Positions 35,638-44,264 are shown, counted from the first letter of the stretch. The stretch: DNA of 64,000 bases from Mucilaginibacter terrigena (GCF_004168255.1 NZ_SEWG01000002.1:730484-794483); one strand, 5' to 3'. Notes: generated from the sequence alone by a model not told the origin. Program-made: numbers and translations.

Positions 35638-36288
35638 ATGCCCACAGCAATTACCAGCCTTTCGGCGCCGGAGCAACAGCACATGCTGTTTCTTTTTTTA
35701 CCGATGAAAAGCGGAGCACACAAGGTAGTGCAATCGCTTAACGAAACCCGCCTTAAACTTGCCGAAACCCCTGATAACCGTAGGGATACCGGTGTACACT
35801 TCTCTATGTTTTACTACCTGCCGGCTGGCCAAACGCCACCCGGTTTAAAGGTTAAAAGCTTCCAGACAGAGGAAGGCAAAGGCCTTTTTGTAGTACAGGC
35901 GCTATATGATGCCGACTTTAAACCTTATATCGACTCATTTTTAGATAATGATTTTATTGCCGGGTTCCTGAACCTGGTGCTTGAATATATGGACGAAAGC
36001 GGTATTGTTGACGACTCTGACCCTACCTCAGCAAATTATATATTGAAAAACGGTAAAGTACAAGGCAACCCGAAAGAGTTTTACTGCCTGCTTATGCGTT
36101 ATAACTTTGGCGACCCAACCTTACCGGCCGCGGCCAAAACAACCAAAATTGGAAAATATTTGCTCACCTACACCTTCCCGGGGCTTACCGTAAGTAACAT
36201 ATTGGATAATTATCCTGATGCCGAAACACTTTGGCCAACAACCCCGGTGGAAATAGATTTCGCCGTTTCAAAAAAACCTGTTTGCTAA
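35638..36288 (+). CDS. Unknown protein opening the DyP/MNIO operon
   Basis: A 216-residue soluble protein with no signal peptide and no family I recognise. The first 110 residues alternate beta and alpha (HMLFLFLPMKSGAHKVVQSL, then VHFSMFYYLP, then GLFVVQALYDADF), compatible with a ferredoxin-like fold. This resembles the half-domain plan of DyP peroxidases, and the next gene is a DyP. The DyP heme motifs are absent. It is the first of five closely spaced plus-strand genes (50 bp to the next). It may be an accessory or degenerate DyP-like domain; this is a weak inference. Confidence 0.6.
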   Translation: MPTAITSLSAPEQQHMLFLFLPMKSGAHKVVQSLNETRLKLAETPDNRRDTGVHFSMFYYLPAGQTPPGLKVKSFQTEEGKGLFVVQALYDADFKPYIDSFLDNDFIAGFLNLVLEYMDESGIVDDSDPTSANYILKNGKVQGNPKEFYCLLMRYNFGDPTLPAAAKTTKIGKYLLTYTFPGLTVSNILDNYPDAETLWPTTPVEIDFAVSKKPVC

Positions 36289-36338
36289 CCCACATAACGG
36301 TCGCCCTGTATTGGCGGCCGTTATTTTAAACTTAAGCG

Positions 36339-37922
36339 ATGACATATCTTAACGATAGTTGCGGCAGCAGGCAACCGCCCCCGGTATTAGATGATATACA
36401 AGGCCTTGTATTGCGGGGCTACACCTTACCATACATCAGGTATATTGTATTCTATATGGTTGACCTTGCCGGGGCGAGATCTTTTTTATCAAAGCTGCTG
36501 CCGGGGACAAGCGATGTGGAAATTACAACCGCCAAGCCATGGGACAGGGACGACAGGCCGATATATACCCTTAATGTTGGCTTCACCTATTCGGGTATGG
36601 AGTTTTTAATGAATGAGGGAGACAGAAAAGTTGTAGAAAGAGAGAGCTCAAATGTGTTCGACCTGTTTAAAGGTGGGGCGGTTGGCGATGCCCAGGCTGT
36701 GGGCGATATCAACTCCAGCGACCCGAAGCATTGGTGGGACCGGTCTGGAGAGTGGCTGCTCCCTACCAAAAGGGAGTCGCCTTATGATGAACTCCATTTA
36801 GTGGTCACTATTTATGCCGATAGCACCGGAACGCGGGAAAACTATCATCAGAAATTATTGAAATTGATACCGGGTGAAACCGGATTGCCTGCTTTGATGC
36901 AAGCATATATTCAGGATTCCGACCCGCTTGATGAGGGGGAAGATTATATCCATTTTGGTTATAAGGATAGCTTTTCGCAGCCCCGGTTAAGCGATGTACC
37001 CTGGAATACAAACGTAGGCCGCTTACTGGCCGGTAAGGGGTTGATAGACGACAGGCCGTGCGTTCCGCCATACCAGTTTGTAATAACCCCTAAATTTAAG
37101 GTAGACCCAACTAACCCGCAAAGCGCCGAACTGCCAAAATACCGTGCGCATCCTTTATTGCACAATGGCAGCTTCGCAGCATTCAGGGTGCTTCACCAGG
37201 ATGTAACGGCATTTAAGGCTTTTATTAATAAGGGAAAGGAAAAAGGGATCTCGCCAGAACTCGTAGCGGCGAAAATGTGCGGCAGGTGGTTTGACGGCAC
37301 GCCTTTAGTAGTATCGCCCGACGGGCCTGATAAAACACTTAACGGTTTCGATTACACCAATTTTAACTACATCGAGCCTACAGCGCACCAACAAGGCAAA
37401 CCGGTAAACGACGAGTTTGGTTTACTGTGCCCATATGCATCACATATCAGGCGTACCAACCCGCGCGATGATTATAAGGTGAAGGGTAATAAAAACAATG
37501 CCGAAGAAAAACGGATAATGCGCAGGGCGGGGCCTTATGGGCCCGACTATGACGAAACCAGGCCCGATGATGGTATCCCGCGTGGACTTGTCGGTTTGTT
37601 TATTTGTGCCGACCTGAGCGCGCAGTTTAGCTTTATCATGGAATCGTGGGTAACCAACGGAAGTTTCCGGATAGGTAAAGATGCCGATATGAGCCCTAAT
37701 AAAAGTGGTTTCGACCCCTTATTTGGTTCTGAAGATGGCATGACCGATCACGAAACCTTTGATTTTTTACCGCCGGGGACCCAGCGCCCACCAAAAAAAA
37801 CAGATTATACAGTAATTGATGGCCTCCCGCAATTTATACGCACCGATGGGGGCCTGTACTTATTCCTGCCGGGCATTGAAGGCCTGAGGCATTTAGCAAA
37901 CGGAACTATACCAAAATCTTAA
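36339..37922 (+). CDS. DyP-type heme peroxidase
   Basis: A 527-residue dye-decolorising-peroxidase family protein. The catalytic block is HFGYKDSFSQPRL, where D210 is the expected catalytic Asp and the usual GxxDG reads GYKDS. The proximal heme ligand is probably H369 in CPYASHIRRTNPR, and IMRRAGPYG (R395/R396) supplies the distal Arg. The N-terminal half starts with DIQGLVLRGY, the normal DyP opening. There is no Sec or Tat signal, so it is cytosolic or packaged. It lies 11 bp before the ferritin-like gene. A peroxidase in an MNIO operon suggests redox processing of a metal or cysteine product; this is inference. Confidence 0.87.
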   Translation: MTYLNDSCGSRQPPPVLDDIQGLVLRGYTLPYIRYIVFYMVDLAGARSFLSKLLPGTSDVEITTAKPWDRDDRPIYTLNVGFTYSGMEFLMNEGDRKVVERESSNVFDLFKGGAVGDAQAVGDINSSDPKHWWDRSGEWLLPTKRESPYDELHLVVTIYADSTGTRENYHQKLLKLIPGETGLPALMQAYIQDSDPLDEGEDYIHFGYKDSFSQPRLSDVPWNTNVGRLLAGKGLIDDRPCVPPYQFVITPKFKVDPTNPQSAELPKYRAHPLLHNGSFAAFRVLHQDVTAFKAFINKGKEKGISPELVAAKMCGRWFDGTPLVVSPDGPDKTLNGFDYTNFNYIEPTAHQQGKPVNDEFGLLCPYASHIRRTNPRDDYKVKGNKNNAEEKRIMRRAGPYGPDYDETRPDDGIPRGLVGLFICADLSAQFSFIMESWVTNGSFRIGKDADMSPNKSGFDPLFGSEDGMTDHETFDFLPPGTQRPPKKTDYTVIDGLPQFIRTDGGLYLFLPGIEGLRHLANGTIPKS

Positions 37923-37933
37923 AACCTTAACCA

Positions 37934-40033
37934 ATGAGCACATTATTATTCAAATGCAAACAACAGCGGGATGTTGCACTCCGCGAAACCGATGAAAAGG
38001 CCCTGCATACCCTGGTGCAGGCAGCCGTGAATGTAGAATTGTTCACCATACCCTTGTACATGACGGCGCTTTACTCGCTGCAGGGTATGCACGAGATAAA
38101 CAGCCAGAATAGCAGCGTGTACAAAGGCCGCATCTGGCCGGGCATGTCGGCATCTTCAAAAACGGTTAACTCAAACCAGCTGGCGTACAACGCCGTGTTC
38201 AGCGTTTTTGTGGCCGAAATGCTTCACCTGCAAATTGTATCAAACCTTGCAAAGGCCGTTAACTACGACCCTAAATTTACCTGCGAACCCTTGCAGGACG
38301 AAAAGACCCTGGCCTGGAAATGCTACTCGCCCGATTCATCGGTGCTGCCCGGGATCCTTGATTTTGCGGATACCAACAAGCCGCACATCCGTGTAAACAT
38401 AGGCCCCATGAATTTAGAGCAGATGGACCTTTTCCTGGCCATCGAGCAAACCGAAGAGGATGCAAGGCACATGATGACCGAAGAAATGTTCCAAAGCAAA
38501 TACAACCAGCAGGCGCCTTACAAAGACTGGCAGCCGGGGCAACCCTTACCATGGTTTGGCTCGATAGGTAATATGTACATGCAATTGTGGAAATACCTGT
38601 CAATAGAATATACCGATGGAAAAACCCTGTGGTATGTTCTGTTTAACAAAGCGTTGCAGGCTGCAAACCCGGGTGTCGAAATTCCTTTAGAACAAGGCGA
38701 CAACCGTGCGCTTTGCCCTTTCCTGCAGCAGGAAGTGTTTAATCCCGGCAGGCTAAACCCGGCGAAGAACGAAAAAAATGAATATCCCGGTATGCCAACA
38801 AGTATCAACACCCTTGATAGCGAAAAAGCGCTATTAGAAGTACTGAACATGATAAACGGCATTACAGACCAGGGCGAAGGCGCCGGTGTGGTAAAAGAGA
38901 TCTTAGACAAAGTAGCTGTCGACCGCAAGCTTGATACCCCGTTAACGCTTAAAAGCCTGATGGCGACAGGTAACCTGATGGCGGTTCAAAACCAGTTTCA
39001 ACCAAGCTGCCCGGTGTTGCGTAAAAAATACCCATCGTACGATGCGGATGGGAATGAAGTGCCATCGGCAAAAGCTAACGCCCGCGGCGTATTTGGCAAA
39101 ATGGACCACTTTGAAACCTTTGAGTTTGTAAAAACACTTATCGAAAGTGGTGGCATCACCACCTGGGACCAATGGCATGCCGATGGCAACAAGTGGACGG
39201 CAGAAATGCTGCAAACAGCAGGTTACACGCCCGACCCTTCGAGCAAGCTGCCAAGCACCCAGGATATCTCTGATGCCCTTAACCGCCTGAAACTTGAAGA
39301 TAAAGACGATAAGAACTACGACCTGTTCAGCCGTACGGCAGCGGGCGCTATCGCCGGCGTTACCAGGGTATTGAATGATTACTTTAAAAACCCCAAGATC
39401 GCGTTCCCGTACCCTTCAATGGGTGGCTCGGGTGATAGGATGGCCATCTGCTGGGCGGTATTTGGCAAGGTGCCGGATATCACTTTAGGTATCAGATCAA
39501 ACGACGAAAAGCCCTACGACCGCAATGTGCATATCTACCACGCCTGCCAGGGGATGAACCTTGATAACAACCCGGATGCAGGATGCGACCTGGAAAGCTG
39601 TGCGCCAAGCCAATTGTTCCATGCCTGTAAAGGCTCAAACGATTGCAAGGCCGAAGGTGGTTGCGGTTTCGTACAATCTACCGGCGGCGGCAGTGGCTGC
39701 GGTGGCTCGGCACCCGAGCCGGGTAAAGGCCTGCCATTCAGCCCGCCATCAGACAACGCTTGCGGTGGTTTCGGTGGCTGCGCTGTGCCCATATCGGCAT
39801 CGCAGATCTATCCTGCACTCGATAAAGACGAGAAATACAAAATGCAGTTGTTTGATTTTGAAGGGGAAAGCTATAAACCCACTCCTTTCGCGATAATGGA
39901 CTATGCAGAAGGCGATTATGTTTATGATGTAGCCTGGAAAGCTTATTCTGAAGTAAGAAAGAAACAAGGTAAAGATCCCGGCCCGAAACCAAAACCAAGC
40001 GACCTGCGCCTTGCGTTCCCGCCATCAACCTAA
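37934..40033 (+). CDS. Ferritin-like protein with cysteine-rich C-terminal tail, candidate MNIO substrate
   Basis: A 699-residue cytosolic protein. Residues about 20-260 are a ferritin-like four-helix domain of the VioB-like (PF12902-type) group, with E35 in VNVELFTIPLYM, E95/H98 in FVAEMLHLQ and acidic residues in IEQTEEDARHM as likely di-iron ligands. A second helical region reaches about 530. Residues 538-616 then hold nine cysteines: 538, 551, 556, 565, 571, 577, 589, 610 and 616. They sit in Gly/Asn-rich motifs such as HACKGSNDCKAEGGCG and NACGGFGGC. The final 80 residues are charged and Cys-free. It directly precedes the DUF692 and BufC-like genes. Known DUF692 enzymes modify cysteines of peptide substrates. 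Inference: this tail is the substrate here. Confidence 0.82.
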   Translation: MSTLLFKCKQQRDVALRETDEKALHTLVQAAVNVELFTIPLYMTALYSLQGMHEINSQNSSVYKGRIWPGMSASSKTVNSNQLAYNAVFSVFVAEMLHLQIVSNLAKAVNYDPKFTCEPLQDEKTLAWKCYSPDSSVLPGILDFADTNKPHIRVNIGPMNLEQMDLFLAIEQTEEDARHMMTEEMFQSKYNQQAPYKDWQPGQPLPWFGSIGNMYMQLWKYLSIEYTDGKTLWYVLFNKALQAANPGVEIPLEQGDNRALCPFLQQEVFNPGRLNPAKNEKNEYPGMPTSINTLDSEKALLEVLNMINGITDQGEGAGVVKEILDKVAVDRKLDTPLTLKSLMATGNLMAVQNQFQPSCPVLRKKYPSYDADGNEVPSAKANARGVFGKMDHFETFEFVKTLIESGGITTWDQWHADGNKWTAEMLQTAGYTPDPSSKLPSTQDISDALNRLKLEDKDDKNYDLFSRTAAGAIAGVTRVLNDYFKNPKIAFPYPSMGGSGDRMAICWAVFGKVPDITLGIRSNDEKPYDRNVHIYHACQGMNLDNNPDAGCDLESCAPSQLFHACKGSNDCKAEGGCGFVQSTGGGSGCGGSAPEPGKGLPFSPPSDNACGGFGGCAVPISASQIYPALDKDEKYKMQLFDFEGESYKPTPFAIMDYAEGDYVYDVAWKAYSEVRKKQGKDPGPKPKPSDLRLAFPPST
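39545..39781 (+). other. Cysteine-rich segment encoding the putative modified core
   Basis: Encodes residues 538-616 of the ferritin-like protein, with nine of 79 residues cysteine. Two half-repeats start HAC[QK]GxN (at C538 and C565), and two GGC-type motifs follow. The segment is in frame with a long coding region and lacks stops or a separate start, so it is a fused tail and not a stand-alone precursor gene. Confidence 0.75.
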
Positions 40034-40048
40034 ATAATAATTATTGCC

Positions 40049-40969
40049 ATGAGCATAAATACTAAACCACGCCTGGGCCTGCCAAACCTGGGCCTTGGCG
40101 TGGGTTTACGAAACAAGCATTTTAATTACCTGCTGAACAACCCGGCGGGAGTGGATTGGTTCGAGATCATCAGCGAGAATTTTATGGATGATTTCGGCTT
40201 CGCCAGCCATGTGCTGATGCATGTGCGTAAGCAGGTGCCGGTGGTAATGCATGGCGTTTCGCTGTCTGTTGGCAGTACCGACCCGATAAATTACACTTAC
40301 CTGCAAAAGCTGAAAGAACTGGCAGAAAAAGTAGAGCCCGAATGGATCTCTGACCACCTGTGCTGGACGGGTGTTGCCTATACCAACACGCACGACCTGC
40401 TGCCCATGCCCATGACCGAAGAAAGCCTTAACCATGTGGCCGAACGTGTGCTGAAAATACAAGACTATCTAAAGCGCCCGCTGATATTGGAAAACCCATC
40501 AACTTACCTGCAGTTTAAAGCCTCGACCATGCCCGAGTGGGAGTTTTTATCGGCGCTGGCTAAGGAAACCGGTTGCGGCTTGTTGCTTGATGTGAACAAC
40601 GTTTTTGTATCGGCACATAACCACGGCTACGATGCGGTAAAATACATCGACAGCCTGCCGCACGAACATATAGTACAAATGCACATTGCCGGCCCTACAG
40701 ATTGCGGCGACCTGCTGGTTGACACGCACGACCAGCCCGTACCATCCCAGGTTTGGAAGCTGTACCAACAGGCCCAGCAGCTAACAGGCGGTGTAAGTAC
40801 CCTGCTGGAGTGGGACGCGAAGATCCCTGAATATCCCGAGCTATTGGAAGAATTATTTAAAGCGAGAGAAGTGCTTAAAGGCAATATCCCAGATACGGGG
40901 ATCTATCAATCGCCAAATGCGCCGGTTTCAAATCCGGTTGATTTTCAATTACAGGCATCAAATGGTTAA
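40049..40969 (+). CDS. DUF692 multinuclear non-heme iron-dependent oxidase (MNIO)
   Basis: A 306-residue TIM-barrel protein of the DUF692/MbnB/BufB family. It opens LGLPNLGLGVGLRNKHF and has the barrel blocks FEIISENFMD (E43), MHGVSLSVGS (H68), WISDHLCW (D102, H103), LENPSTYL (E148), LLDVNNVFVSAHNHG (D181, N184), QMHIAGP (H212), VDTHDQPV (D225, H227) and LLEWDAKIP (E254). These supply the His/Asp/Glu set that binds two or three irons in characterised members. Such enzymes oxidise cysteines in peptides to oxazolone, thiooxazole or related groups. It sits 15 bp after the cysteine-tailed ferritin-like gene and overlaps the partner gene by 8 bp. Confidence 0.93.
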   Translation: MSINTKPRLGLPNLGLGVGLRNKHFNYLLNNPAGVDWFEIISENFMDDFGFASHVLMHVRKQVPVVMHGVSLSVGSTDPINYTYLQKLKELAEKVEPEWISDHLCWTGVAYTNTHDLLPMPMTEESLNHVAERVLKIQDYLKRPLILENPSTYLQFKASTMPEWEFLSALAKETGCGLLLDVNNVFVSAHNHGYDAVKYIDSLPHEHIVQMHIAGPTDCGDLLVDTHDQPVPSQVWKLYQQAQQLTGGVSTLLEWDAKIPEYPELLEELFKAREVLKGNIPDTGIYQSPNAPVSNPVDFQLQASNG

Positions 40970-41810
40970 GCAGGACACCGTATTATTACAAAACTGGCTG
41001 CGTACTGTGGTAATGGCTCCCGGCTTTTTAAAGCAAAAGGTTGGGCTGGCTAACCACAGGTACCGGGTAAACGAGCATGATGTGGTATCTGACGAGGGAA
41101 CCGCATCGATTTACGCGCGTTTAAATGTTTACAGCTCGGGCTACCTTTTAAGGTTGCTGGATTGCATGTATGCAGATTATGCCATCAGCAAAAAGTTTAT
41201 GGGCGATGATGTATTTGATGGCTTTGCTAAGGCATACCTGATGTACCACCCGTCAACCTCGTTTACTTTATACGACCTGGGTAAAGCGTTCCCTGATTTT
41301 TTGGACAAAACCAAACCAAAGCCCGAAGAAGGGGAGGACAATTCTTATTTTGAGATCCCCGCTGCACTGGCAAGGGTAGAACGCGCCCGGCAGGTTGCCA
41401 TGCGTGCCCCCGGCACCGAAAACGATGTTCCTGATGTTGAAGTGATAGATATACATGATGTGCTTTTTAAAACGGTAAACATCAAAATACCCGAATGCCT
41501 GCAACTGCTTGAACTGGATTTCCCGATGAAGCAGTTTTTTGGGGCAGTTTACCGGGAAGAAGAATACGAACTGCCATCGCCGCAGAAAACCTTTATGGCC
41601 ATCAGCAGGAAAAACTACCGGGTGGTAATGGAAGAAATAACCGAAGTGCAATATCGCTTGTTGCAGGAATGCAGCACACATACGGATCTTTACAGCGCGG
41701 TATCTGCACTAAGCGCAAACCAAAATATACCATCTGCCGAACTTTTAACAGACGCGTTTTTGTGGATGCCCTATTTTCGCAATTGCGGATTTGTGCAGGT
41801 AACCGGCTAA
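40962..41810 (+). CDS. DUF2063/BufC-HvfC-like partner protein of the MNIO
   Basis: A 282-residue protein; the ATG at 40962 overlaps the MNIO stop by 8 bp, a sign of coupled translation. An earlier in-frame start at 40917 would overlap the MNIO by 53 bp and is unlikely. The segment IYARLNVYSSGYLLRLLDCMYADY, then FAKAYLMYHPSTSFTLYDLG, matches the DUF2063 N-terminal domain pattern found in partner proteins of DUF692 enzymes. The C-terminal part (about 150-280) is less conserved. In known systems this partner binds or presents the substrate peptide. Expected role here: bring the cysteine-rich tail to the MNIO. Confidence 0.83.
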   Translation: MVKQDTVLLQNWLRTVVMAPGFLKQKVGLANHRYRVNEHDVVSDEGTASIYARLNVYSSGYLLRLLDCMYADYAISKKFMGDDVFDGFAKAYLMYHPSTSFTLYDLGKAFPDFLDKTKPKPEEGEDNSYFEIPAALARVERARQVAMRAPGTENDVPDVEVIDIHDVLFKTVNIKIPECLQLLELDFPMKQFFGAVYREEEYELPSPQKTFMAISRKNYRVVMEEITEVQYRLLQECSTHTDLYSAVSALSANQNIPSAELLTDAFLWMPYFRNCGFVQVTG

Positions 41811-43009
41811 ATTTCGCCCTCTATCAATACATCTCCGGTATATTTAACCGGCGTTTTAGTACGGAAGATCATGTAAATTACGGCCATAATGGTAATCACT
41901 GCCGTGCTGTATAAAATGGCCGGCACCATATCAATAACATCCTGGTAAAACCAACCCGATATAAGCGCGCCCAATCCTATCCCGGCCTCTAACGAAATAT
42001 ACATGGTAGCCATGGCCTTGCCCCGGTGTTCGGGATGGCTCATATCTACCGTCCAGGCGTTAAGGGCAGGCGAGAGGATGCCTGTAGCAACACCATAAAT
42101 AACACCGCCGCCCAACAAGCCTATCGCGGTTTTTTCGTAGCCGATAACCACCAGCGCGATAACCAGCAGCACCAGCCCGGTATTGAGTACATAAACACGG
42201 CCATACTTATCAGATACCTTGCCCGCCACAAAGCGTATCAGCAACGATGCGATAGTGAACACCATAAAAAATAACCCTTTGTTGGCGATACCGAGATGCT
42301 GGCCCCAGTCGGGGATAACAGTAAGGATAGCGCCGTAGGATACATAGGATAACAGCGTTACTATCGCCGCGGGCAAAACCTCAACCGCGATGATATCATT
42401 ACGGGAAATTTTAAGGATGGAAAAACTGAACTTCTGCTTTACTTTAAGTGTTTCCTTCATATTCATCAAAATAATGATGGACATCAGCGCCAGAAATGAA
42501 GAGCTGTAAAACAGCGTATTAAGCGAAAAATACATCCTGATGGTACTGCCTATGGCCGGCCCGATAGCCAAACCCGTACTAAAGCAAATGCCATGAAAAC
42601 CCAATGCCTCGCCCCAACGCCCGCGGGGTACAATATCGGCAACATACGCGGCGGTAGCCGTAGGTTTAAATCCTGTAGAGAAGCCATGCAGCAGCCTTAG
42701 AAATAAAAACCCGGAAACGCTGCTAAGCACCGGATATAAAAACCCGCACACAAAACAGACTATTGAGCCTACTGCCATAACCGGCACACGGCCAAGCGTA
42801 TCGGTAAGCCTGCCGCTGAAGGGGCGGGATATGCCTGCTGTAAGGGTGAACAGGGCTATTATTAAACCTTTATGTTCGCCGCCGCCAATGCTGGTGAGGT
42901 AGGAGGGTAACTCTGGGATCAGCATGTTAAAGCTTGCCGAAAATAGTAGCGAGCTTAAGCAAACCAGTGCAAAATGTAAATTATAAATAGGGTGTACCGG
43001 TTTGGTCAT
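41807..43009 (-). CDS. MFS transporter
   Basis: A 400-residue, 12-helix major-facilitator protein. It shows GISRPFSGRLTDTLGRVPVM (loop 2-3 signature, GxLaDrxGrr-like) and RFVAGKVSDKYGRVYV in the second half. The subgroup is drug or metabolite efflux-like; no substrate is evident. Its stop overlaps by 4 bp the end of the BufC-like gene on the opposite strand, so it is convergent and not part of the MNIO operon, although it might share function. Confidence 0.9.
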   Translation of the reverse strand: MTKPVHPIYNLHFALVCLSSLLFSASFNMLIPELPSYLTSIGGGEHKGLIIALFTLTAGISRPFSGRLTDTLGRVPVMAVGSIVCFVCGFLYPVLSSVSGFLFLRLLHGFSTGFKPTATAAYVADIVPRGRWGEALGFHGICFSTGLAIGPAIGSTIRMYFSLNTLFYSSSFLALMSIIILMNMKETLKVKQKFSFSILKISRNDIIAVEVLPAAIVTLLSYVSYGAILTVIPDWGQHLGIANKGLFFMVFTIASLLIRFVAGKVSDKYGRVYVLNTGLVLLVIALVVIGYEKTAIGLLGGGVIYGVATGILSPALNAWTVDMSHPEHRGKAMATMYISLEAGIGLGALISGWFYQDVIDMVPAILYSTAVITIMAVIYMIFRTKTPVKYTGDVLIEGEI

Positions 43010-43142
43010 AAATGGCAGAAGTAGAAATATTTGGCAAGTGTACCAAATTGCAGTAAAAAATCACCTGCCGATTTTTAAACACCGGCAGCATGGACAATAT
43101 AAACCAGACGGAAAAACCATCAAAACTGTTACATCTGCCAAC

Positions 43143-43170
43143 AAAAAAAGGCCTGTCAAATAAGCCCTTT
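43143..43170 (-). terminator. Probable terminator after the Hint-domain gene
   Basis: On the minus strand AAAAGG...CCTTTT pairs around a loop holding one mismatch and is followed by a T run. The stem is imperfect, so efficiency is uncertain. Confidence 0.45.
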
Positions 43171-43191
43171 TCTGTTTAATAGCTTATAAGT

Positions 43192-44172
43192 TTATTTCTG
43201 CATTACCATAACACCGTTCATGATGATGGTACTGCCGCCATCGGCAACAATGTTATAAACTTTTTGGGTGCCGCCTGCCCGCTCCGTTTTTAGCAGAACT
43301 GTATAGGCTTCGTATTTGCCGGTTTGCTCGTTAAGGCATAACACATCCTGGCCCAAAGCTATGTCGCCAATTTTTTGATTGCCTTGTTTAGTAAGCATGG
43401 GGTGGTTGGGGGTAGCCTGCAATACTTTGCTGCTTAGTTTTATATCCCGGCCGTTAACCTGTGCCGATATTAGTACCAGCTTGGTTAAAGCATAGTTGTT
43501 AGCATCGTGGGTGGTCAGTTCCTTTACCTTTACTGCCGATGCGATTTTAGTAGCAGGGTCAACGGTGATTACTTCGTCGCCGCTTTTTACATCTTTCAAC
43601 AGCTTTTTAGCGCCGCTGGCCATGGTTACCAGTTCATCGCCCGGGAAACAGATATCGTTACCATAAGTAGCCGATTCCTCTTTCATATCCTTACCGCCGT
43701 TTAATAGCTTGTATTGCTGAAAGCTAAACTCTTTAGATAGTACGTAAGATAGCTTAAGGATAAAGTTTGTTTCCACCTTATTGATGTTATCAATATCCTG
43801 GAAGTATTGTTCCCAAACCTTACCATCGGCGGTAAAATTTGGTACAAGGGCTTTGTAAAGCTTGCCCTTTTCGTTGGTGTAAAAAACCATGGTGCCAATT
43901 TCCTGCATGCCGTCTTTGGCTATCAGTTTATACAGGTCGATACGTTTTTTAAGGCCGTCGCTGCCGGTAATAAAATAGGGTTTGCGGCCTTCATACCTGT
44001 CCAGTATATAGGTGTTTTCAAACTTTACGTAGGTGTCCTTATCCAGGTCGGCAATGGCAAATGTTTGTGCCTTGCTGTATTCGGCCATAGTAAGCGGCCT
44101 TGGTGTTACGGTTTGCGCACGGCCAATAAAAACCGAGGCTGCCAATAGTAGTGTTAATGTTAATTTACGCAT
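43192..44172 (-). CDS. Secreted Hint-domain protein without C-terminal cleavage residues
   Basis: A 326-residue exported protein with a signal peptide ending GRAQ. Residues 20-174 are an unknown alpha/beta domain. A Hint (Hedgehog/intein) module starts at C175 (NDICFPGDELVTMASG). The block-B TPNH (254-257) carries the expected His. The end, VYNIVADGGSTIIMNGVMVMQK, fits the last Hint strands, but the His-Asn plus nucleophile found in splicing inteins is replaced by MQ and the protein stops there. N-to-S acyl shift at C175 should be possible; splicing should not. Similar to Hog domains or bacterial intein-like domains. The role is unknown. Confidence 0.8.
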   Translation of the reverse strand: MRKLTLTLLLAASVFIGRAQTVTPRPLTMAEYSKAQTFAIADLDKDTYVKFENTYILDRYEGRKPYFITGSDGLKKRIDLYKLIAKDGMQEIGTMVFYTNEKGKLYKALVPNFTADGKVWEQYFQDIDNINKVETNFILKLSYVLSKEFSFQQYKLLNGGKDMKEESATYGNDICFPGDELVTMASGAKKLLKDVKSGDEVITVDPATKIASAVKVKELTTHDANNYALTKLVLISAQVNGRDIKLSSKVLQATPNHPMLTKQGNQKIGDIALGQDVLCLNEQTGKYEAYTVLLKTERAGGTQKVYNIVADGGSTIIMNGVMVMQK

Positions 44173-44180
44173 ATTGAATT

Positions 44181-44260
44181 AGAGTCAAGATATTAGAGTC
44201 AAGAATCAAGATGCCTTTACATTTCTGTCCTGGCTCTTGATTCTTAACTCTTGATTCTTT
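44181..44260. repeat. Inverted and direct repeat of TCTTGA(T/C)TCT type
   Basis: AAGAATCAAGA at 44201-44211 pairs perfectly with TCTTGATTCTT at 44235-44245. Extra partial copies (AGAGTCAAGA) flank both sides, so several alternative hairpins can form. It fills the gap between two minus-strand genes. It has no T tract suited to termination, so it looks like an intergenic repeat element. Confidence 0.7.
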
Positions 44261-44264
44261 TTAA

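Noticed and set aside
39535..39896. Separate small cysteine-rich precursor gene overlapping the tail
   Set aside because: Open frames on both strands exist here, but the in-frame reading of the long gene gives the regular Cys motifs and has no internal start with a ribosome site.
40917..40961. Upstream start for the BufC-like gene
   Set aside because: It would overlap the MNIO gene by 53 bp; the ATG at 40962 gives a normal 8-bp coupling overlap.
41807..43009. MFS transporter as a member of the MNIO operon
   Set aside because: It is on the opposite strand and convergent; any functional link would be by proximity only.
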